Source: Hyphomicrobiales bacterium
GTDB lineage: Bacteria; Pseudomonadota; Alphaproteobacteria; Rhizobiales; Beijerinckiaceae
Reading direction: 5' to 3'
Assembly (NCBI GenBank): GCA_900473415.1
Contig: UCLR01000009.1
Location: 62,001-126,000, forward strand
Length of the DNA: 64,000 nt
Shown here one piece after another: positions 45,774 to 55,102 of the stretch (within the stretch, counting starts at the first letter, position 1; every line of letters begins with the position of its first letter). The notes beneath the pieces were generated by a model. It was not told the origin of the DNA. It saw only the letters and a list, made by a program, of their open reading frames with translations, and ran no database searches. A program made the position numbers and the translations under genes.

Positions 45774-45886
45774 ACCTCATGCGCCTGGAAAGCGCCAGAC
45801 AGCGGCGCGGCGCCCAAACATGCGCTGTGCCCAATTCTGCGCAACGCGCCATTGACCCTCGCCTCTCGATTGGCGAAACCAGCTTC

Positions 45887-47746
45887 ATGACCGACGAGAT
45901 CGACGCCGCCTCCGCTGACGAACCGGGCTTCGCCGGTTTCGACCCGGCGCCCGTGCCGGCGGCGACGGCTGCGCCCACGCCCTATCGCGTGCTGGCCCGC
46001 AAATACCGCCCGGCGCATTTCGGCGACCTGATCGGCCAGGACGCGATGGTGCGGACCCTGACCAATGCCTTTGCGGCCGGCCGCATCCCGCAGGCCTGGA
46101 TGCTGACCGGCGTGCGCGGTGTCGGCAAGACCACCACTGCCCGCATCCTGGCGCGCGCGCTCAACTATCAGACGCCCGATGGCGGCGGCGCGCCGACGAC
46201 GGATCTGCGCGAATTCGGCATCCATTGCCGCGAGATCATCGAGGGCCGCCATATCGACGTGATGGAGATCGACGCGGCCTCCAACAACAGCGTCGACAAC
46301 ATCCGCCAGATCAACGACGCGGTGCGCTATGCCCCGGTCTCGGCGCGCTACAAGGTCTACATCGTCGACGAGGTGCACATGCTCTCGACCGGCGCCTTCA
46401 ACGCTTTCCTGAAGACTCTTGAGGAGCCGCCGCCGCACGCGAAGTTCATCTTCGCGACGACCGAGATCCGCAAGGTGCCGATCACCGTGCTCTCCCGATG
46501 CCAGCGCTTCGACCTGCGCCGGGTCGAGGCGGATCAGCTCGTCGCCCATCTCGCCGGCATCTGCCGGGCCGAGACCGTCGATGCCGAGGAGGAGGCGCTC
46601 GCCGCCATCGCCCGCGCGGCGGAGGGCTCGGTGCGCGACTCCCTCTCGATCCTCGATCAGGCGATTGCCCACGCCGCAGGCCGGATCACGCTCGAGGACA
46701 TCCGCGCCATGCTCGGCCTCGCCGACCGGGCGCGCGTCATCGACCTCTTCGAATCCGTGATGAAGGGCGACATCGCCGCCGCGCTCGGCGAACTGCGCGC
46801 GCAATATGACGCCGGCGCCGACCCGGTCGTTGTCCTGAATGACCTCGCCGAGTTCACCCATCTGGTGACGCGGCTCAAGCTCGTGCCGGACGCCGTCAAG
46901 GACAACAGCCTCGCCCAGGCCGAGCGCGTGCGCGGCGGCGATTTCGCGCAGCGCCTGTCGGTGCGCGTGCTCGCCCGCACCTGGCAGATGCTGCTCAAGG
47001 GCATTGCCGAGGTGAAGCAGGCCGATCGGCCGGTCATGGCCGCCGAGATGGTGCTGGTGCGCCTCGCCCACGCCGCCGACCTGCCGACGCCGGACGAGGC
47101 GCTGAAGATGCTGCGCGACGGCTCCGGCGCCATTCCCGGCGGTAACGGCAATGGCGGCGGCGCGCCGCGTCCGCCCATCGGCGGTGGCAACACCGCTCTG
47201 GCTGCCCGGCCGATCCTCGCCAGCGCCAATCCGGCGCCGGCTCCGGTCGCGCGCCCCGTGGCGGCGCCGACCGCCATCGTCGCCAGCCTGGAGGATGTCG
47301 TCGCGCTCGCTTCGCAGAACCGCGAGATCACCCTGAAGCTCGCGCTCGAGCGCGATGTCCGCCCGGTGCGCTTCGAAGCCGGTCGCGTCGAGTTCTCGCT
47401 GGTCGAAGGCGCTTCGCGTACGCTGGCGCAGGATCTCTCGCGCCGCCTCAAGGAATGGACCGGTCAGACCTGGATGGTCGCGGTGGTCAATGAGGAGGGC
47501 GGCGCCACGCTGCGGGAGCAGGCCGCCGCCGCGAAGGACCAGCGCGAGAACGACGCGGCCGCTCATCCCGCCGTGAAGGCTGTGCTGGAGCGCTTCCCGG
47601 GCGCGCGCATCGTCGATGTCCGCGACCCGCGCGCCGTTGCCGCCGCCGAAAACGCCGCTGCCGTGCCGTCCGAGGACGAATACCTGCCTGACGCCGAGCC
47701 GTTGTTCGACGATGCCGAGCCGGATTTCGACGGCATCGATTTCTGA
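45887..47746 (+). CDS. dnaX: DNA polymerase III subunit gamma/tau
   Basis: The protein has 619 residues from the ATG at 45887. The AAA+ domain starts YRVLARKYRPAHFGDLIGQD; Walker A is GVRGVGKTTTARILARALN, Walker B is KVYIVDEVHMLS, and the sensor 1 region is FIFATTEIRKVP. The zinc module of other DnaX proteins is reduced to a single Cys in FGIHCREIIEGRH. Domain III and a Pro/Gly-rich linker follow, then the tau C-terminal domain. It loads the clamp at the replication fork. No obvious A-rich slip site for gamma was found. It lies downstream of the SRP RNA. Confidence 0.95.
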   Translation: MTDEIDAASADEPGFAGFDPAPVPAATAAPTPYRVLARKYRPAHFGDLIGQDAMVRTLTNAFAAGRIPQAWMLTGVRGVGKTTTARILARALNYQTPDGGGAPTTDLREFGIHCREIIEGRHIDVMEIDAASNNSVDNIRQINDAVRYAPVSARYKVYIVDEVHMLSTGAFNAFLKTLEEPPPHAKFIFATTEIRKVPITVLSRCQRFDLRRVEADQLVAHLAGICRAETVDAEEEALAAIARAAEGSVRDSLSILDQAIAHAAGRITLEDIRAMLGLADRARVIDLFESVMKGDIAAALGELRAQYDAGADPVVVLNDLAEFTHLVTRLKLVPDAVKDNSLAQAERVRGGDFAQRLSVRVLARTWQMLLKGIAEVKQADRPVMAAEMVLVRLAHAADLPTPDEALKMLRDGSGAIPGGNGNGGGAPRPPIGGGNTALAARPILASANPAPAPVARPVAAPTAIVASLEDVVALASQNREITLKLALERDVRPVRFEAGRVEFSLVEGASRTLAQDLSRRLKEWTGQTWMVAVVNEEGGATLREQAAAAKDQRENDAAAHPAVKAVLERFPGARIVDVRDPRAVAAAENAAAVPSEDEYLPDAEPLFDDAEPDFDGIDF

Positions 47747-47767
47747 CCCCTTCGAGGAGGATCTCCC

Positions 47768-48088
47768 ATGCGCGACATGATGGGCTTGATGAAGCAGGCT
47801 CAGCAGATGCAGCAGAAGATGGCCGACATGCAGGCCGAGCTCGACACCATCGAGGTCGAGGGCACGGCGGGCGGCGGCATGGTCACGGTGACCATGACCG
47901 CCAAAGGCGCGCTCAAGGGCGTCAAGATCGATCCCAGCCTGATGGTTCCCGACGAGCGCGAGATCCTCGAGGACCTGGTCGTTGCCGCCGCCAACGATGC
48001 GCGCGGCCGCGGCGAGCGCGTCATGCAGGAGCGCATGGCCGAGGTCACCAAGGGCCTGCCGATCCCGCCCGGCATGAAGCTGTTTTGA
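47768..48088 (+). CDS. ybaB: YbaB/EbfC family nucleoid-associated protein
   Basis: The protein has 106 residues. The N-terminal helix MKQAQQMQQKMADMQAEL is the coiled-coil dimer segment; the middle part has GGGMVTVTMTAKGALKGVKID and ends GLPIPPGMKLF, all typical of YbaB. It binds DNA as a dimer without strong specificity. It lies 22 bases after dnaX and before recR, the usual order. Confidence 0.96.
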   Translation: MRDMMGLMKQAQQMQQKMADMQAELDTIEVEGTAGGGMVTVTMTAKGALKGVKIDPSLMVPDEREILEDLVVAAANDARGRGERVMQERMAEVTKGLPIPPGMKLF

Positions 48089-48107
48089 GCGTGCGAACCA
48101 GCGCTAA

Positions 48108-48235
48108 TTCCGGGGCTTCGCGTAGCGAAGAACCCGGAACCCACGACGGGGCGAGCCCGTTCGTGACGGCTTGTTCGATGACGCTCACCCGGTCGCGGGC
48201 TCCGGGTTCGGCCTGCGGCCGCCGCGGAATGACGG
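48108..48235. repeat. Hairpin-rich intergenic region, member of the palindrome family
   Basis: TTCCGGG (48108) pairs with CCCGGAA (48139) with an inner CTTCGC/GCGAAG stem. Then GACGGGGCGAGCCCGTTCGTGACGG-like stems follow, and the end carries GGAATGACGG. The whole gap between ybaB and recR is made of such stems. It lies inside a co-directional gene pair, where it may form RNA structure rather than a stop. Confidence 0.55.
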
Positions 48236-48244
48236 CGTAGCACC

Positions 48245-48850
48245 ATGTCCCGCGCCATTGCCGGCCCCGAGATCGAAAGACTGATCCAGCTCCTGGCGAA
48301 GCTGCCGGGGCTCGGGCCGCGCTCGGCCCGGCGCGCTGCGCTGCATCTGGTCAAGAAGCGCGAGCAGCTGCTCGGCCCGCTCGCCGAGGCCATGACTGTC
48401 GCCCGCGATCGCATCGTCGTCTGCTCGCGCTGCGGCAATGTCGATACCCGCGACCCCTGCGGCCTCTGCACCGATCCGCGCCGCGACGACAGCCTGATCG
48501 TCGTCGTCGCCGACATCTCCGATCTCTGGGCGCTGGAGCGTTCCGGCGCGGTCGCCGGCCGCTACCATGTGCTGGGCGGGGTGCTCTCGGCGCTGGACGG
48601 GGTGCGCCCTGAGCATCTCTCGCTCGACGCGCTGGTGGCGCGCGCCTCCGATCCGGCGGTGAAGGAGGTCATCCTCGCGCTCAACGCCACGGTCGATGGC
48701 CAGACCACCGCGCATTTCATCACCGATCTCCTGGCGCATCTGCCGGTCAAGGTGACGAAGCTCGCCCATGGCGTGCCGGTCGGCGGCGAGCTCGACTATC
48801 TCGACGACGGTACGCTAGCCGCCGCGATCCGGCAGCGCACGGGCTTCTAG
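48245..48850 (+). CDS. recR: Recombination mediator protein RecR
   Basis: The protein has 201 residues. The N-terminal helix-hairpin-helix region is [20 protein letters not shown]; the Cys4 zinc motif is [16 protein letters not shown]; the Toprim domain starts [18 protein letters not shown]. It works with RecF and RecO to load RecA on gapped DNA. It follows ybaB, as in most bacteria. Confidence 0.97.
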   Translation: MSRAIAGPEIERLIQLLAKLPGLGPRSARRAALHLVKKREQLLGPLAEAMTVARDRIVVCSRCGNVDTRDPCGLCTDPRRDDSLIVVVADISDLWALERSGAVAGRYHVLGGVLSALDGVRPEHLSLDALVARASDPAVKEVILALNATVDGQTTAHFITDLLAHLPVKVTKLAHGVPVGGELDYLDDGTLAAAIRQRTGF

Positions 48851-48853
48851 GAC

Positions 48854-48953
48854 CCGTCATTCTCGGGCGCAGCGAAGCGCAGACCCGAGAATCTCAGGCC
48901 GTAGAAGGCGCCCTTCCTTCAAGAGATGCTCGGGTCAAGCCCGAGCATGACGG
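48854..48953. repeat. Composite 100-base intergenic palindrome, complete copy A
   Basis: The element starts CCGTCATTCTCGGGC and ends GCCCGAGCATGACGG. The left half is a hairpin (CTCGGGC…ACCCGAGAAT) and the right half a second hairpin (GCTCGGGTCAAGCCCGAGC). The outer ends CCGTCAT/ATGACGG pair as well. The copy at 60124–60223 has the same length and about 85% identity by eye. It lies in the convergent gap between recR and the outer-membrane protein gene. Confidence 0.8.
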
Positions 48954-48966
48954 CAGGCACAGGACC

Positions 48967-49665
48967 TCAGAACTTGTAGGCGATGCTGGCGCGGGCGGCG
49001 TGCGTCGTCAGCTCCTGGCTGCCGGTGAGGCCGGGGAAGGCGCCCGAGCTGGCGAAGCGGTTGCGGCCGAAATCGGTGTAGCGGTACTCGGCGCCCAGGA
49101 TCAGGTTGTCGGTGAAGGCGAAGTTGATGCCGGCGCCGATGTTCCAGCCGGTACGCGCGCTGGTCAGCCGCTCGCCGAACCCGGCCCCGTCATAGACGCG
49201 CCGCTCATATTCGGTGAAGGAGGCGCCGGCGGCGGCATAGATCATCAGCCGGTCGAAGGCATAGCCGATGCGGGCTCGCGCCGCGCCCTGCCAGTCCCGG
49301 GTGATCCGGCCGGTGAGGCCGCCGTTCGTGAAGCGGCTGGAGCTGTCCAGCACCTCGACATCGCCTTCGATGCCCAGCACGATGCCGCCCATCTGATAGT
49401 TGAAGCCGGCATGCGCGCCGCCGAAGGCGAGATTGTCGTCGATACGGAAGCTCGCGGGCGCGAAGGGTCCGGCCACGTCCCCAACCCGGACCCGGCTGCT
49501 GCCCCAGGAATAGCCGCCCTGCAGGCCGGCATAGAAACCGTTCCAGCTATAGAGCGGTGGCAGGTCCGGGGCCGGCGGCAGCGTGACGCCCCGCAGATCG
49601 GCCGCGCCCGCGGCGGCGGAGAACAGGAGCGCGAGCCCCGTCAGGGTGGTTCTGAGCGTCGTCAT
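48967..49665 (-). CDS. Outer membrane beta-barrel protein (Omp25/Omp31-like)
   Basis: The protein has 232 residues with a signal peptide (TTLTGLALLFSAAAGA, cleavage near residue 22). After LYSWNGFYAGLQGGYSWG, the family start of Omp25/31-like porins, alternating strands follow (FGGAHAGFNYQMGGIVLGIEG, GARARIGYAF-type turns, NLILGAEYRYTDFG), and the protein ends in a terminal Phe strand (ARASIAYKF) for BAM recognition. It should form an eight-stranded barrel in the outer membrane. Function is structural or unknown. It stands alone after a palindrome. Confidence 0.9.
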   Translation of the reverse strand: MTTLRTTLTGLALLFSAAAGAADLRGVTLPPAPDLPPLYSWNGFYAGLQGGYSWGSSRVRVGDVAGPFAPASFRIDDNLAFGGAHAGFNYQMGGIVLGIEGDVEVLDSSSRFTNGGLTGRITRDWQGAARARIGYAFDRLMIYAAAGASFTEYERRVYDGAGFGERLTSARTGWNIGAGINFAFTDNLILGAEYRYTDFGRNRFASSGAFPGLTGSQELTTHAARASIAYKF

Positions 49666-49840
49666 TGGGCTGGTCCGAAAGCAGAATTCATCCGCACCGG
49701 CTTGCCTCGCCGTGCCCGGCCATAACGAAGCATTAAGGTTAACAATCGGCTAAGTCGGCTGCCCCGCCTGCGCGGGAACAATTGCGGTTCGGCCCGGTTG
49801 CCCGCAAGCTGCTGGCAGCAGCGGAGAACCCTATCCCGAC

Positions 49841-50890
49841 ATGGCATTCCTGAAGCGGATCACGGGTGCTGCCGGATTGGGGGTCGCGCTCGGCTATCTG
49901 TCCGGGGCGATCACCGGCCGCGCACGCCGTCGCCGGCAAGAGGAGGTGCGCGGGCGTCTGGCGCAGACGCCACTGCAGATGACCTGGCTCGGCTGGAAGG
50001 ACGTGCTGCTGCGCTTCTCGAGCAACGTCGCCGACAACAGGCTGAGTTCGCTGGCCGGAGCGGTGGCCTTCTTCACCCTGCTCTCGCTGGTGCCGGCGCT
50101 TTCGCTGCTCGTCACGATCTACCGCTATTTCACCGATCCGGCGACCATCGCGGCCCAGCTCGATACGGTCACGACGATGTTCCCGCAGGCCGCGCGCGAG
50201 CTGATCCACGAGCAGGCGATCCGGCTGGCGGGCCAATCCGGCCCGGTCCTGTCGCTGACCTTCCTGATCAGCCTCACCGTCGCCACCTGGTCGGCCAATG
50301 CGGCGGTGAAGGGGCTCTTCGACGCACTGAACATCATCTATCGGGAGACAGAGAAGCGCAGCTTCCTGAAGCTCAACTTCATCTCGTTGCTGACCACCAT
50401 CAGCGGCATCGCCATGCTGGTCGCGGCGCTGATCGTGATCGCGAGCCTGCCGGTGCTGACGGCGCTCTTTCCCTTCCATTCCGAGCTGGAGCGCATGGTC
50501 CGGCTGGTGCGCTGGCCGTTCTTCTTCGTCCTGGCGAGCTTTTCGATCGCCAGCCTCTACTGGATCGGCCCGAGCCGCCAGCGCGCCCGCTTCGTCTGGG
50601 TCATGCCGGGCGCAGGGCTGGCGGCGCTGTTCTGGGGCGCGGCCTCTTTTGCCTTCTCCTGGTATGTCAGCACGCTCGGCAACTACACGGCGGCCTATGG
50701 CTCGCTCGCCACAGTCGTGGTGTTCATGACCTGGCTCTGGCTGTCCGCGATGATCGTGCTGGCCGGCGCCGAGCTCAATGCTGAGCTCGAGCACCAGACG
50801 GCGCATGACACCACGACCGGCGAGCCCCTTCCCCTCGGCCAGCGCGGCGCGACCATGGCCGATCGCGTCGGGCCCGCCCGGGCCGAGTGA
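49841..50890 (+). CDS. YihY/virulence factor BrkB family membrane protein
   Basis: The protein has 349 residues and six predicted membrane helices. The family start LAGAVAFFTLLSLVPALSLLV and the sequences LISLTVATWSANAAVKGLFDALN and YGSLATVVVFMTWLWLSAMIVLAGAELNAELE are diagnostic for YihY (once called RNase BN by error). It lies in the inner membrane; the true role is unknown, perhaps transport. The FAD oxidoreductase gene follows after three bases, so they form an operon. Confidence 0.9.
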   Translation: MAFLKRITGAAGLGVALGYLSGAITGRARRRRQEEVRGRLAQTPLQMTWLGWKDVLLRFSSNVADNRLSSLAGAVAFFTLLSLVPALSLLVTIYRYFTDPATIAAQLDTVTTMFPQAARELIHEQAIRLAGQSGPVLSLTFLISLTVATWSANAAVKGLFDALNIIYRETEKRSFLKLNFISLLTTISGIAMLVAALIVIASLPVLTALFPFHSELERMVRLVRWPFFFVLASFSIASLYWIGPSRQRARFVWVMPGAGLAALFWGAASFAFSWYVSTLGNYTAAYGSLATVVVFMTWLWLSAMIVLAGAELNAELEHQTAHDTTTGEPLPLGQRGATMADRVGPARAE

Positions 50891-50893
50891 GCC

Positions 50894-52129
50894 ATGCTTG
50901 ACCCCGAAACCACCCGCCATGCCGATCTGCGCAGCGGCGCCGGTCCCTGGCGCGCGAGAACGCACCGCCCGCCGGGACGGCCGCTCGAGCGCGATATGGG
51001 CTGGGATGTCGCCATCGTCGGCGGCGGCATCACCGGCGCGTTCCTGGCGGAACACATGACCGCGCTCGGCCTCGACACCGTCGTGATCGACCGCGAGCGC
51101 GAGGGCTTCGGCAGCACAGCGGCCTCGACGGCCATGCTGCAATGGGAGATTGACTTGCCGCTGCGCAAGCTCGCCACGCTCTACGGCTTTGCTTCGGCGG
51201 CCGAGATCTACAGGCAGAGCTTCAGCGCCGTGGAGGGCCTGCGCCGGCTCGTCGCGGAGCTTGCCCTGCCCTGCGGCTTCGCGCCGCGCCGGACGATCTA
51301 TCTCGCCGCCGACGAGGCGGGCCCGCGCGAATTGCGCGACGAGATGGAGCTCCGTCACCGCGCCGGGCTGCCGGGCGATTTCGTCGAGCATGCCGCGCTG
51401 CTGGGCGCCTTCGGCTTCGATCGTGAGGCGGCGATCGTCTCACCCGGCTCGGCCGAGGCCGATCCGCTGAGTCTCTGCCACGCTTTGCTCGCCCTGGCCG
51501 CGCAGCGCGGTGCCCGGATCATCCGCGACGAGGCTATCGGTTTCGGCGGGACCGGACGTGGCGCTGCCGTGACCCTCGCTGGCGGCGCGGTGGTCGAGGC
51601 TGGCCATCTCGTGCTCGCGACGGGCTATGTCATGCCGGGTTTCGTCCACAACGACCTCCATCGGACGGCCTCGAGCTGGGCCATCGCGACGGTCCCGCAG
51701 CCGCCTCAGGCGCTCTGGCCGGAGCGCGCCCTGATCTGGGAGGCCTCCGAACGCTATTGCTACTGCCGAACCACCCCGGAGGGCCGCATCATCTTCGGCG
51801 GGGAGGATGAAGAGGACGACGATCCCGACCGGCGCGAGGCGCTTGCTTCCGCGAAGACGAAAGTGCTCACGGCACGGCTCCAGGCCCTGGTCCCGGCGGC
51901 CCGGCTGGAACTCGACCATGCCTGGTCCGGCGCCTTCGGCCAGACCGAGGACGGCCTGCCGCTGATCGGCCGCGTACAGGGCCAGCCGCGCATGTTGGCG
52001 GCTTATGGCTATGGCGGCAACGGCATCACCTTCAGCTTTCTCGCCTCGCGCATGATCGGCGCGTTGCTGCGCGGGCAGGAGGAAAGCTGGTTCCGGCATT
52101 TCGCCATCGACCGGCCGCTGCCAGGCTGA
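50894..52129 (+). CDS. FAD-dependent oxidoreductase, DAO family
   Basis: The protein has 411 residues. The FAD-binding Rossmann motif is WDVAIVGGGITGAFLAEHM, at residue 37 after a polar lead. It also has the DAO-family FGSTAASTAMLQWEID segment and the C-terminal GLPLIGRVQGQPRMLAAYGYGGNGITFSFLA, which closes the FAD site. It oxidises an amino acid or amine with oxygen or another acceptor; the substrate is unknown. There is no signal peptide. It is in one operon with the YihY gene and is followed by a VOC protein gene. Confidence 0.9.
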   Translation: MLDPETTRHADLRSGAGPWRARTHRPPGRPLERDMGWDVAIVGGGITGAFLAEHMTALGLDTVVIDREREGFGSTAASTAMLQWEIDLPLRKLATLYGFASAAEIYRQSFSAVEGLRRLVAELALPCGFAPRRTIYLAADEAGPRELRDEMELRHRAGLPGDFVEHAALLGAFGFDREAAIVSPGSAEADPLSLCHALLALAAQRGARIIRDEAIGFGGTGRGAAVTLAGGAVVEAGHLVLATGYVMPGFVHNDLHRTASSWAIATVPQPPQALWPERALIWEASERYCYCRTTPEGRIIFGGEDEEDDDPDRREALASAKTKVLTARLQALVPAARLELDHAWSGAFGQTEDGLPLIGRVQGQPRMLAAYGYGGNGITFSFLASRMIGALLRGQEESWFRHFAIDRPLPG

Positions 52130-52242
52130 TCTCGCCTGGATTGCACAGCCGCAATCCCATGCTTGCCGAGCGGATGGGCGACAATCAGGAGCCGGATCGC
52201 CATCATAAGGGGAAATCGGAACGGCCGCGAAAGGAACCCGCC

Positions 52243-53112
52243 ATGTCCGCAACCGCTGCGACGACCGAGGCGCCGGCGAACTCCGAAGCCTATGACGCCC
52301 CCTATCATATCGGCACGGTGACGCTGCGCGTGCACGATCTGGCGAAGCTCACCGCCTATTACCGCGACGCCATCGGCCTGCAGCTTCTCTCGAAGACCGA
52401 CCGGAGCGCCGAGCTCGGCGTCGCCGGCCGCGCCATCGTCAGGCTGGAGGTCGGCGCCGCGCAGCCGAGCTCGGCCGCCGGGCTCTTCCATCTCGCCATC
52501 CTGCTGCCCTCGCGGCGTGATCTCGCCGACTGGCTGAAGCATGCGGCCGAAGTGGGTATCCGCCTCGAAGGCGCGTCCGACCATCTGGTCAGCGAGGCGC
52601 TCTATCTGTCCGATCCCGAGGGCAACGGCATCGAGATCTACCGCGACCGCAAGCGCTCCGAATGGCCGCGCCGCGCCGATGGCGGCATCGCCATGGCGAC
52701 CGAGCGGCTCGACCTCGACCGGCTGCTCGCCGAGGCTGCAGCGGCCCCCTATGCCGGCATGCCGGCCGGCACCGGCATGGGCCATATCCATCTGCGCGTC
52801 GGCGACACGGCGGCGGCCGAGGCCTTCTATCGCGATCTCGTCGGCTTCGAGCTGATGGTGCGCTATCCGGGTGCGAGCTTCCTCGCCAGCGGCGGTTATC
52901 ACCACCACATCGCCGGCAATATCTGGGGCAGCCGCGGTGCGGGTCCCCGGCAGCCGGGCGAGGCCGGGCTCGACCGCTTCGAGATCGTGGCGCGCGATGC
53001 AGCGGATTTCACGGCGATGCGAGAGCGCATCCTGGCCAATGGTGGCGATGAGATCGACGGCACGACGACGATCGCGGATCCCTGGGGCAACCGGCTGGTG
53101 CTGGTGCGCTGA
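52243..53112 (+). CDS. VOC family protein, two-domain ring-cleavage dioxygenase-like (CatE type)
   Basis: The protein has 289 residues from the ATG at 52243, with AAGGA about eight bases upstream. It contains two glyoxalase/VOC modules: IGTVTLRVHDLAKLTAYYRDAIGLQLL with a later LFHLAILLPSRRDLADWL, and MGHIHLRVGDTAAAEAFYRDLVGFELMV with GGYHHHIAGNIWGSRG. The His and Glu (SDPEGNGIEIYRDR) positions fit the metal site of extradiol dioxygenase-like proteins such as CatE. The activity cannot be fixed by sequence. It converges on the GNAT gene with six bases between the stops. Confidence 0.88.
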   Translation: MSATAATTEAPANSEAYDAPYHIGTVTLRVHDLAKLTAYYRDAIGLQLLSKTDRSAELGVAGRAIVRLEVGAAQPSSAAGLFHLAILLPSRRDLADWLKHAAEVGIRLEGASDHLVSEALYLSDPEGNGIEIYRDRKRSEWPRRADGGIAMATERLDLDRLLAEAAAAPYAGMPAGTGMGHIHLRVGDTAAAEAFYRDLVGFELMVRYPGASFLASGGYHHHIAGNIWGSRGAGPRQPGEAGLDRFEIVARDAADFTAMRERILANGGDEIDGTTTIADPWGNRLVLVR

Positions 53113-53118
53113 GACGGC

Positions 53119-53571
53119 TCAGCGCGTCAGCAGGTGCGAGCGCCGCGTTCCGCCCTTGTCGGGCCTGAAGCCGTTCGCCTCCCAGAAGGCCGCCGCGTGG
53201 CGATCGGCGGCACGCAGCGAGAGGCGCGACGCCAGCGCCAGCCCCTGCTGGATGAGCGCGGCCGCGAGAACGCGGCCGACGCCGGCGCCGCGATGCAGCG
53301 ACCGGACATAGACATGTCGTACGCGCAGGAGATCGGGCTCCGGGTCGTAAGGGTCGGGCGTCACCGCGCCGATGCCGGCCAGTTCACCCTCATGGAAGGC
53401 TGCGAAGGCGGCGAAGCGATCGTCGCCGCTGTCATAGCGCCCCGCGAGCCATTCCTCGCGAAGGCCTTCGATGAAGGCGAAGCTCTGGGCGCTCGCCTCG
53501 AGGCGCAGCGCCTCGAAATCGTCCGGCAGCGCATCGGTCAGCCGGACGATCTGGACGCTGGCCGGGATCAC
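53119..53571 (-). CDS. GNAT family N-acetyltransferase
   Basis: The protein has 150 residues. The acetyl-CoA-binding loop is [28 protein letters not shown], followed by [22 protein letters not shown], the usual GNAT C-terminal pair of strands. It transfers acetyl from acetyl-CoA to an amine; substrate unknown. Its start overlaps the cysK stop by four bases, so the two are co-translated. Confidence 0.92.
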   Translation of the reverse strand: MIPASVQIVRLTDALPDDFEALRLEASAQSFAFIEGLREEWLAGRYDSGDDRFAAFAAFHEGELAGIGAVTPDPYDPEPDLLRVRHVYVRSLHRGAGVGRVLAAALIQQGLALASRLSLRAADRHAAAFWEANGFRPDKGGTRRSHLLTR

Positions 53572-54551
53572 AGCCCTTCGAACAGGGCGCTGGAGATGTA
53601 GCGCTCGGCGAAGGAGGGGATCACCACCACGATGGTTTTGCCGGCGTTCTCCGGTCGCGCCCCAACTTCGAGGGCGGCCGCGACCGCCGCGCCCGAGGAG
53701 ATGCCGGCCGGGATGCCTTCGCTCCTGGCGAGGGCACGGGCCGTCTCGAAGGCGGTCTGGTTGCCGACGGTGACGACCTCGTCGATGATGCCGCGGTCGA
53801 GCACGCCCGGCACGAAGCCCGCGCCGATGCCCTGGATCTTGTGCGGACCGGGCTGGCCGCCCGAAAGCACCGGGGAATCCTCGGGCTCGACGGCAACCAT
53901 CTTCACGCTGGCCTTGCGGCTCTTCAGGACCTGGCCGACGCCGGTGATGGTGCCGCCGGTCCCGACGCCGGAGATGACGATATCGACCTTGCCGTCGGTG
54001 TCGTTCCAGATCTCCTCGGCCGTGGTCTTGCGATGGATCTCCGGATTGGCGGGGTTCTCGAACTGCTGCGGGATGATCGCGCCCGGGATCTCGTTCTTGA
54101 GCTCCTCGGCGCGGGCGACGGCGCCGCGCATGCCGCCGGGGCCGGGCGTCAGCACGAGCTCGGCGCCGAGCAGCGCCAGCATCTTGCGCCGCTCCAGCGA
54201 CATCGTCTCGGGCATGACCAGGATCAGGCGATAGCCGCGCGCCGCCGCCACGAAGGCGAGCGCGATGCCGGTATTGCCCGAGGTCGGCTCGATCAGCGTG
54301 CCGCCGGGCTTCAGTGTGCCCGAGGCTTCCAGCGCGTCGATCATGCTGACGCCGATGCGGTCCTTGACGCTGGAGATCGGGTTGAAGAATTCGAGCTTGG
54401 CGAGGATCGTCGCCTTGGCCCCGCGCTCGGCCGGCAGACGGTTGAGCTTGACCAGCGGGGTGTCGCCGATGGTGTCGGTGATCGATTCATAGACGCGCCC
54501 GCGGCCGGGGACGCGCTCGGGGGTCGAAAGCTTCTGCGCTGCTTCAGCCAT
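53568..54551 (-). CDS. cysK: Cysteine synthase (O-acetylserine sulfhydrylase)
   Basis: The protein has 327 residues of PLP fold-type II. The PLP Lys is in [16 protein letters not shown], the substrate loop is [21 protein letters not shown], and [15 protein letters not shown] binds the phosphate. It makes cysteine from O-acetylserine and sulfide in the cytoplasm. The gene follows an Rrf2-family regulator on the same strand and precedes GNAT with a 4-base overlap. The AT-rich 98-base upstream gap carries CACA-TAC-TGTG at 54613–54623, a possible regulator site. Confidence 0.95.
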   Translation of the reverse strand: MAEAAQKLSTPERVPGRGRVYESITDTIGDTPLVKLNRLPAERGAKATILAKLEFFNPISSVKDRIGVSMIDALEASGTLKPGGTLIEPTSGNTGIALAFVAAARGYRLILVMPETMSLERRKMLALLGAELVLTPGPGGMRGAVARAEELKNEIPGAIIPQQFENPANPEIHRKTTAEEIWNDTDGKVDIVISGVGTGGTITGVGQVLKSRKASVKMVAVEPEDSPVLSGGQPGPHKIQGIGAGFVPGVLDRGIIDEVVTVGNQTAFETARALARSEGIPAGISSGAAVAAALEVGARPENAGKTIVVVIPSFAERYISSALFEGL

Positions 54552-54649
54552 GGGATGTCTCCTTCTCAGCGGGTTCGAGCGCTGCGATGTCGAAGCGGAA
54601 GCTAGATCAATTCACATACTGTGTCGACGTTTTCAATAAATCCACATTA

Positions 54650-55102
54650 TCAGATCGTGAAATCTGTGCTGGACTCCAGTCCTCCGAAGACGGCGCCCTC
54701 CTGCGCGCGCCGACACAGCTCCTCCACGGTGACCTCGTCGAGTGTCGCAAGGAAGGCAGCCGAGGCGCGTAGGACCTCCGGCCCCACCACCTCGTCGACC
54801 AGTCGCGATTGCGGCAGGGGCCCGAGCCCTTCCTCGCCCGGCTCCTGCGTCGCCGCGCGGACGATGTCGCCGGCGGTGATCTTGCGCCGCTCGCGGGCGA
54901 GTTCATAGCCGCCGCGCGGGCCTCGTACGCCCTTTAGGATACCGACCCGCACCAGCGTCTGCAGCAGGGTTTCCAGATGGCGCGGCGGCAGGTCGTGGCG
55001 TGCGGCGAGCAGCTTCGCCGCGACCGGCGTGGGCCGGGCATGCAGCGCGATATCGACGACCGCCGCGATGGCGAGCACGCTGCGGCGGGAGAGCAGGATC
55101 AT
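54650..55102 (-). CDS. Rrf2 family transcriptional regulator
   Basis: The protein has 150 residues. The winged helix starts [19 protein letters not shown] and has [44 protein letters not shown], the Rrf2 signature. Only one Cys (EELCRR) is present; the three-Cys cluster of IscR is absent, so it should sense something other than an iron–sulfur cluster, like CymR. The next gene on the strand is cysK, as with CymR in Gram-positives. It overlaps dut by four bases. Confidence 0.88.
   Translation of the reverse strand: MILLSRRSVLAIAAVVDIALHARPTPVAAKLLAARHDLPPRHLETLLQTLVRVGILKGVRGPRGGYELARERRKITAGDIVRAATQEPGEEGLGPLPQSRLVDEVVGPEVLRASAAFLATLDEVTVEELCRRAQEGAVFGGLESSTDFTI

Noticed and set aside
45701..47566. 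Long open frame antisense to dnaX (about 620 codons)
   Set aside because: It is a GC-bias shadow: Arg/Asp/Gly-rich, no family motifs, no ribosome site, and dnaX is certain on the other strand.
45887..47746. Programmed frameshift in dnaX for the gamma form
   Set aside because: No run of six or more A residues or other slippery site was visible.
49739..51391. Open frame antisense to yihY and the FAD oxidoreductase (550 codons)
   Set aside because: It is rich in Arg, Gln and His with no domain, and both plus-strand genes are well supported.
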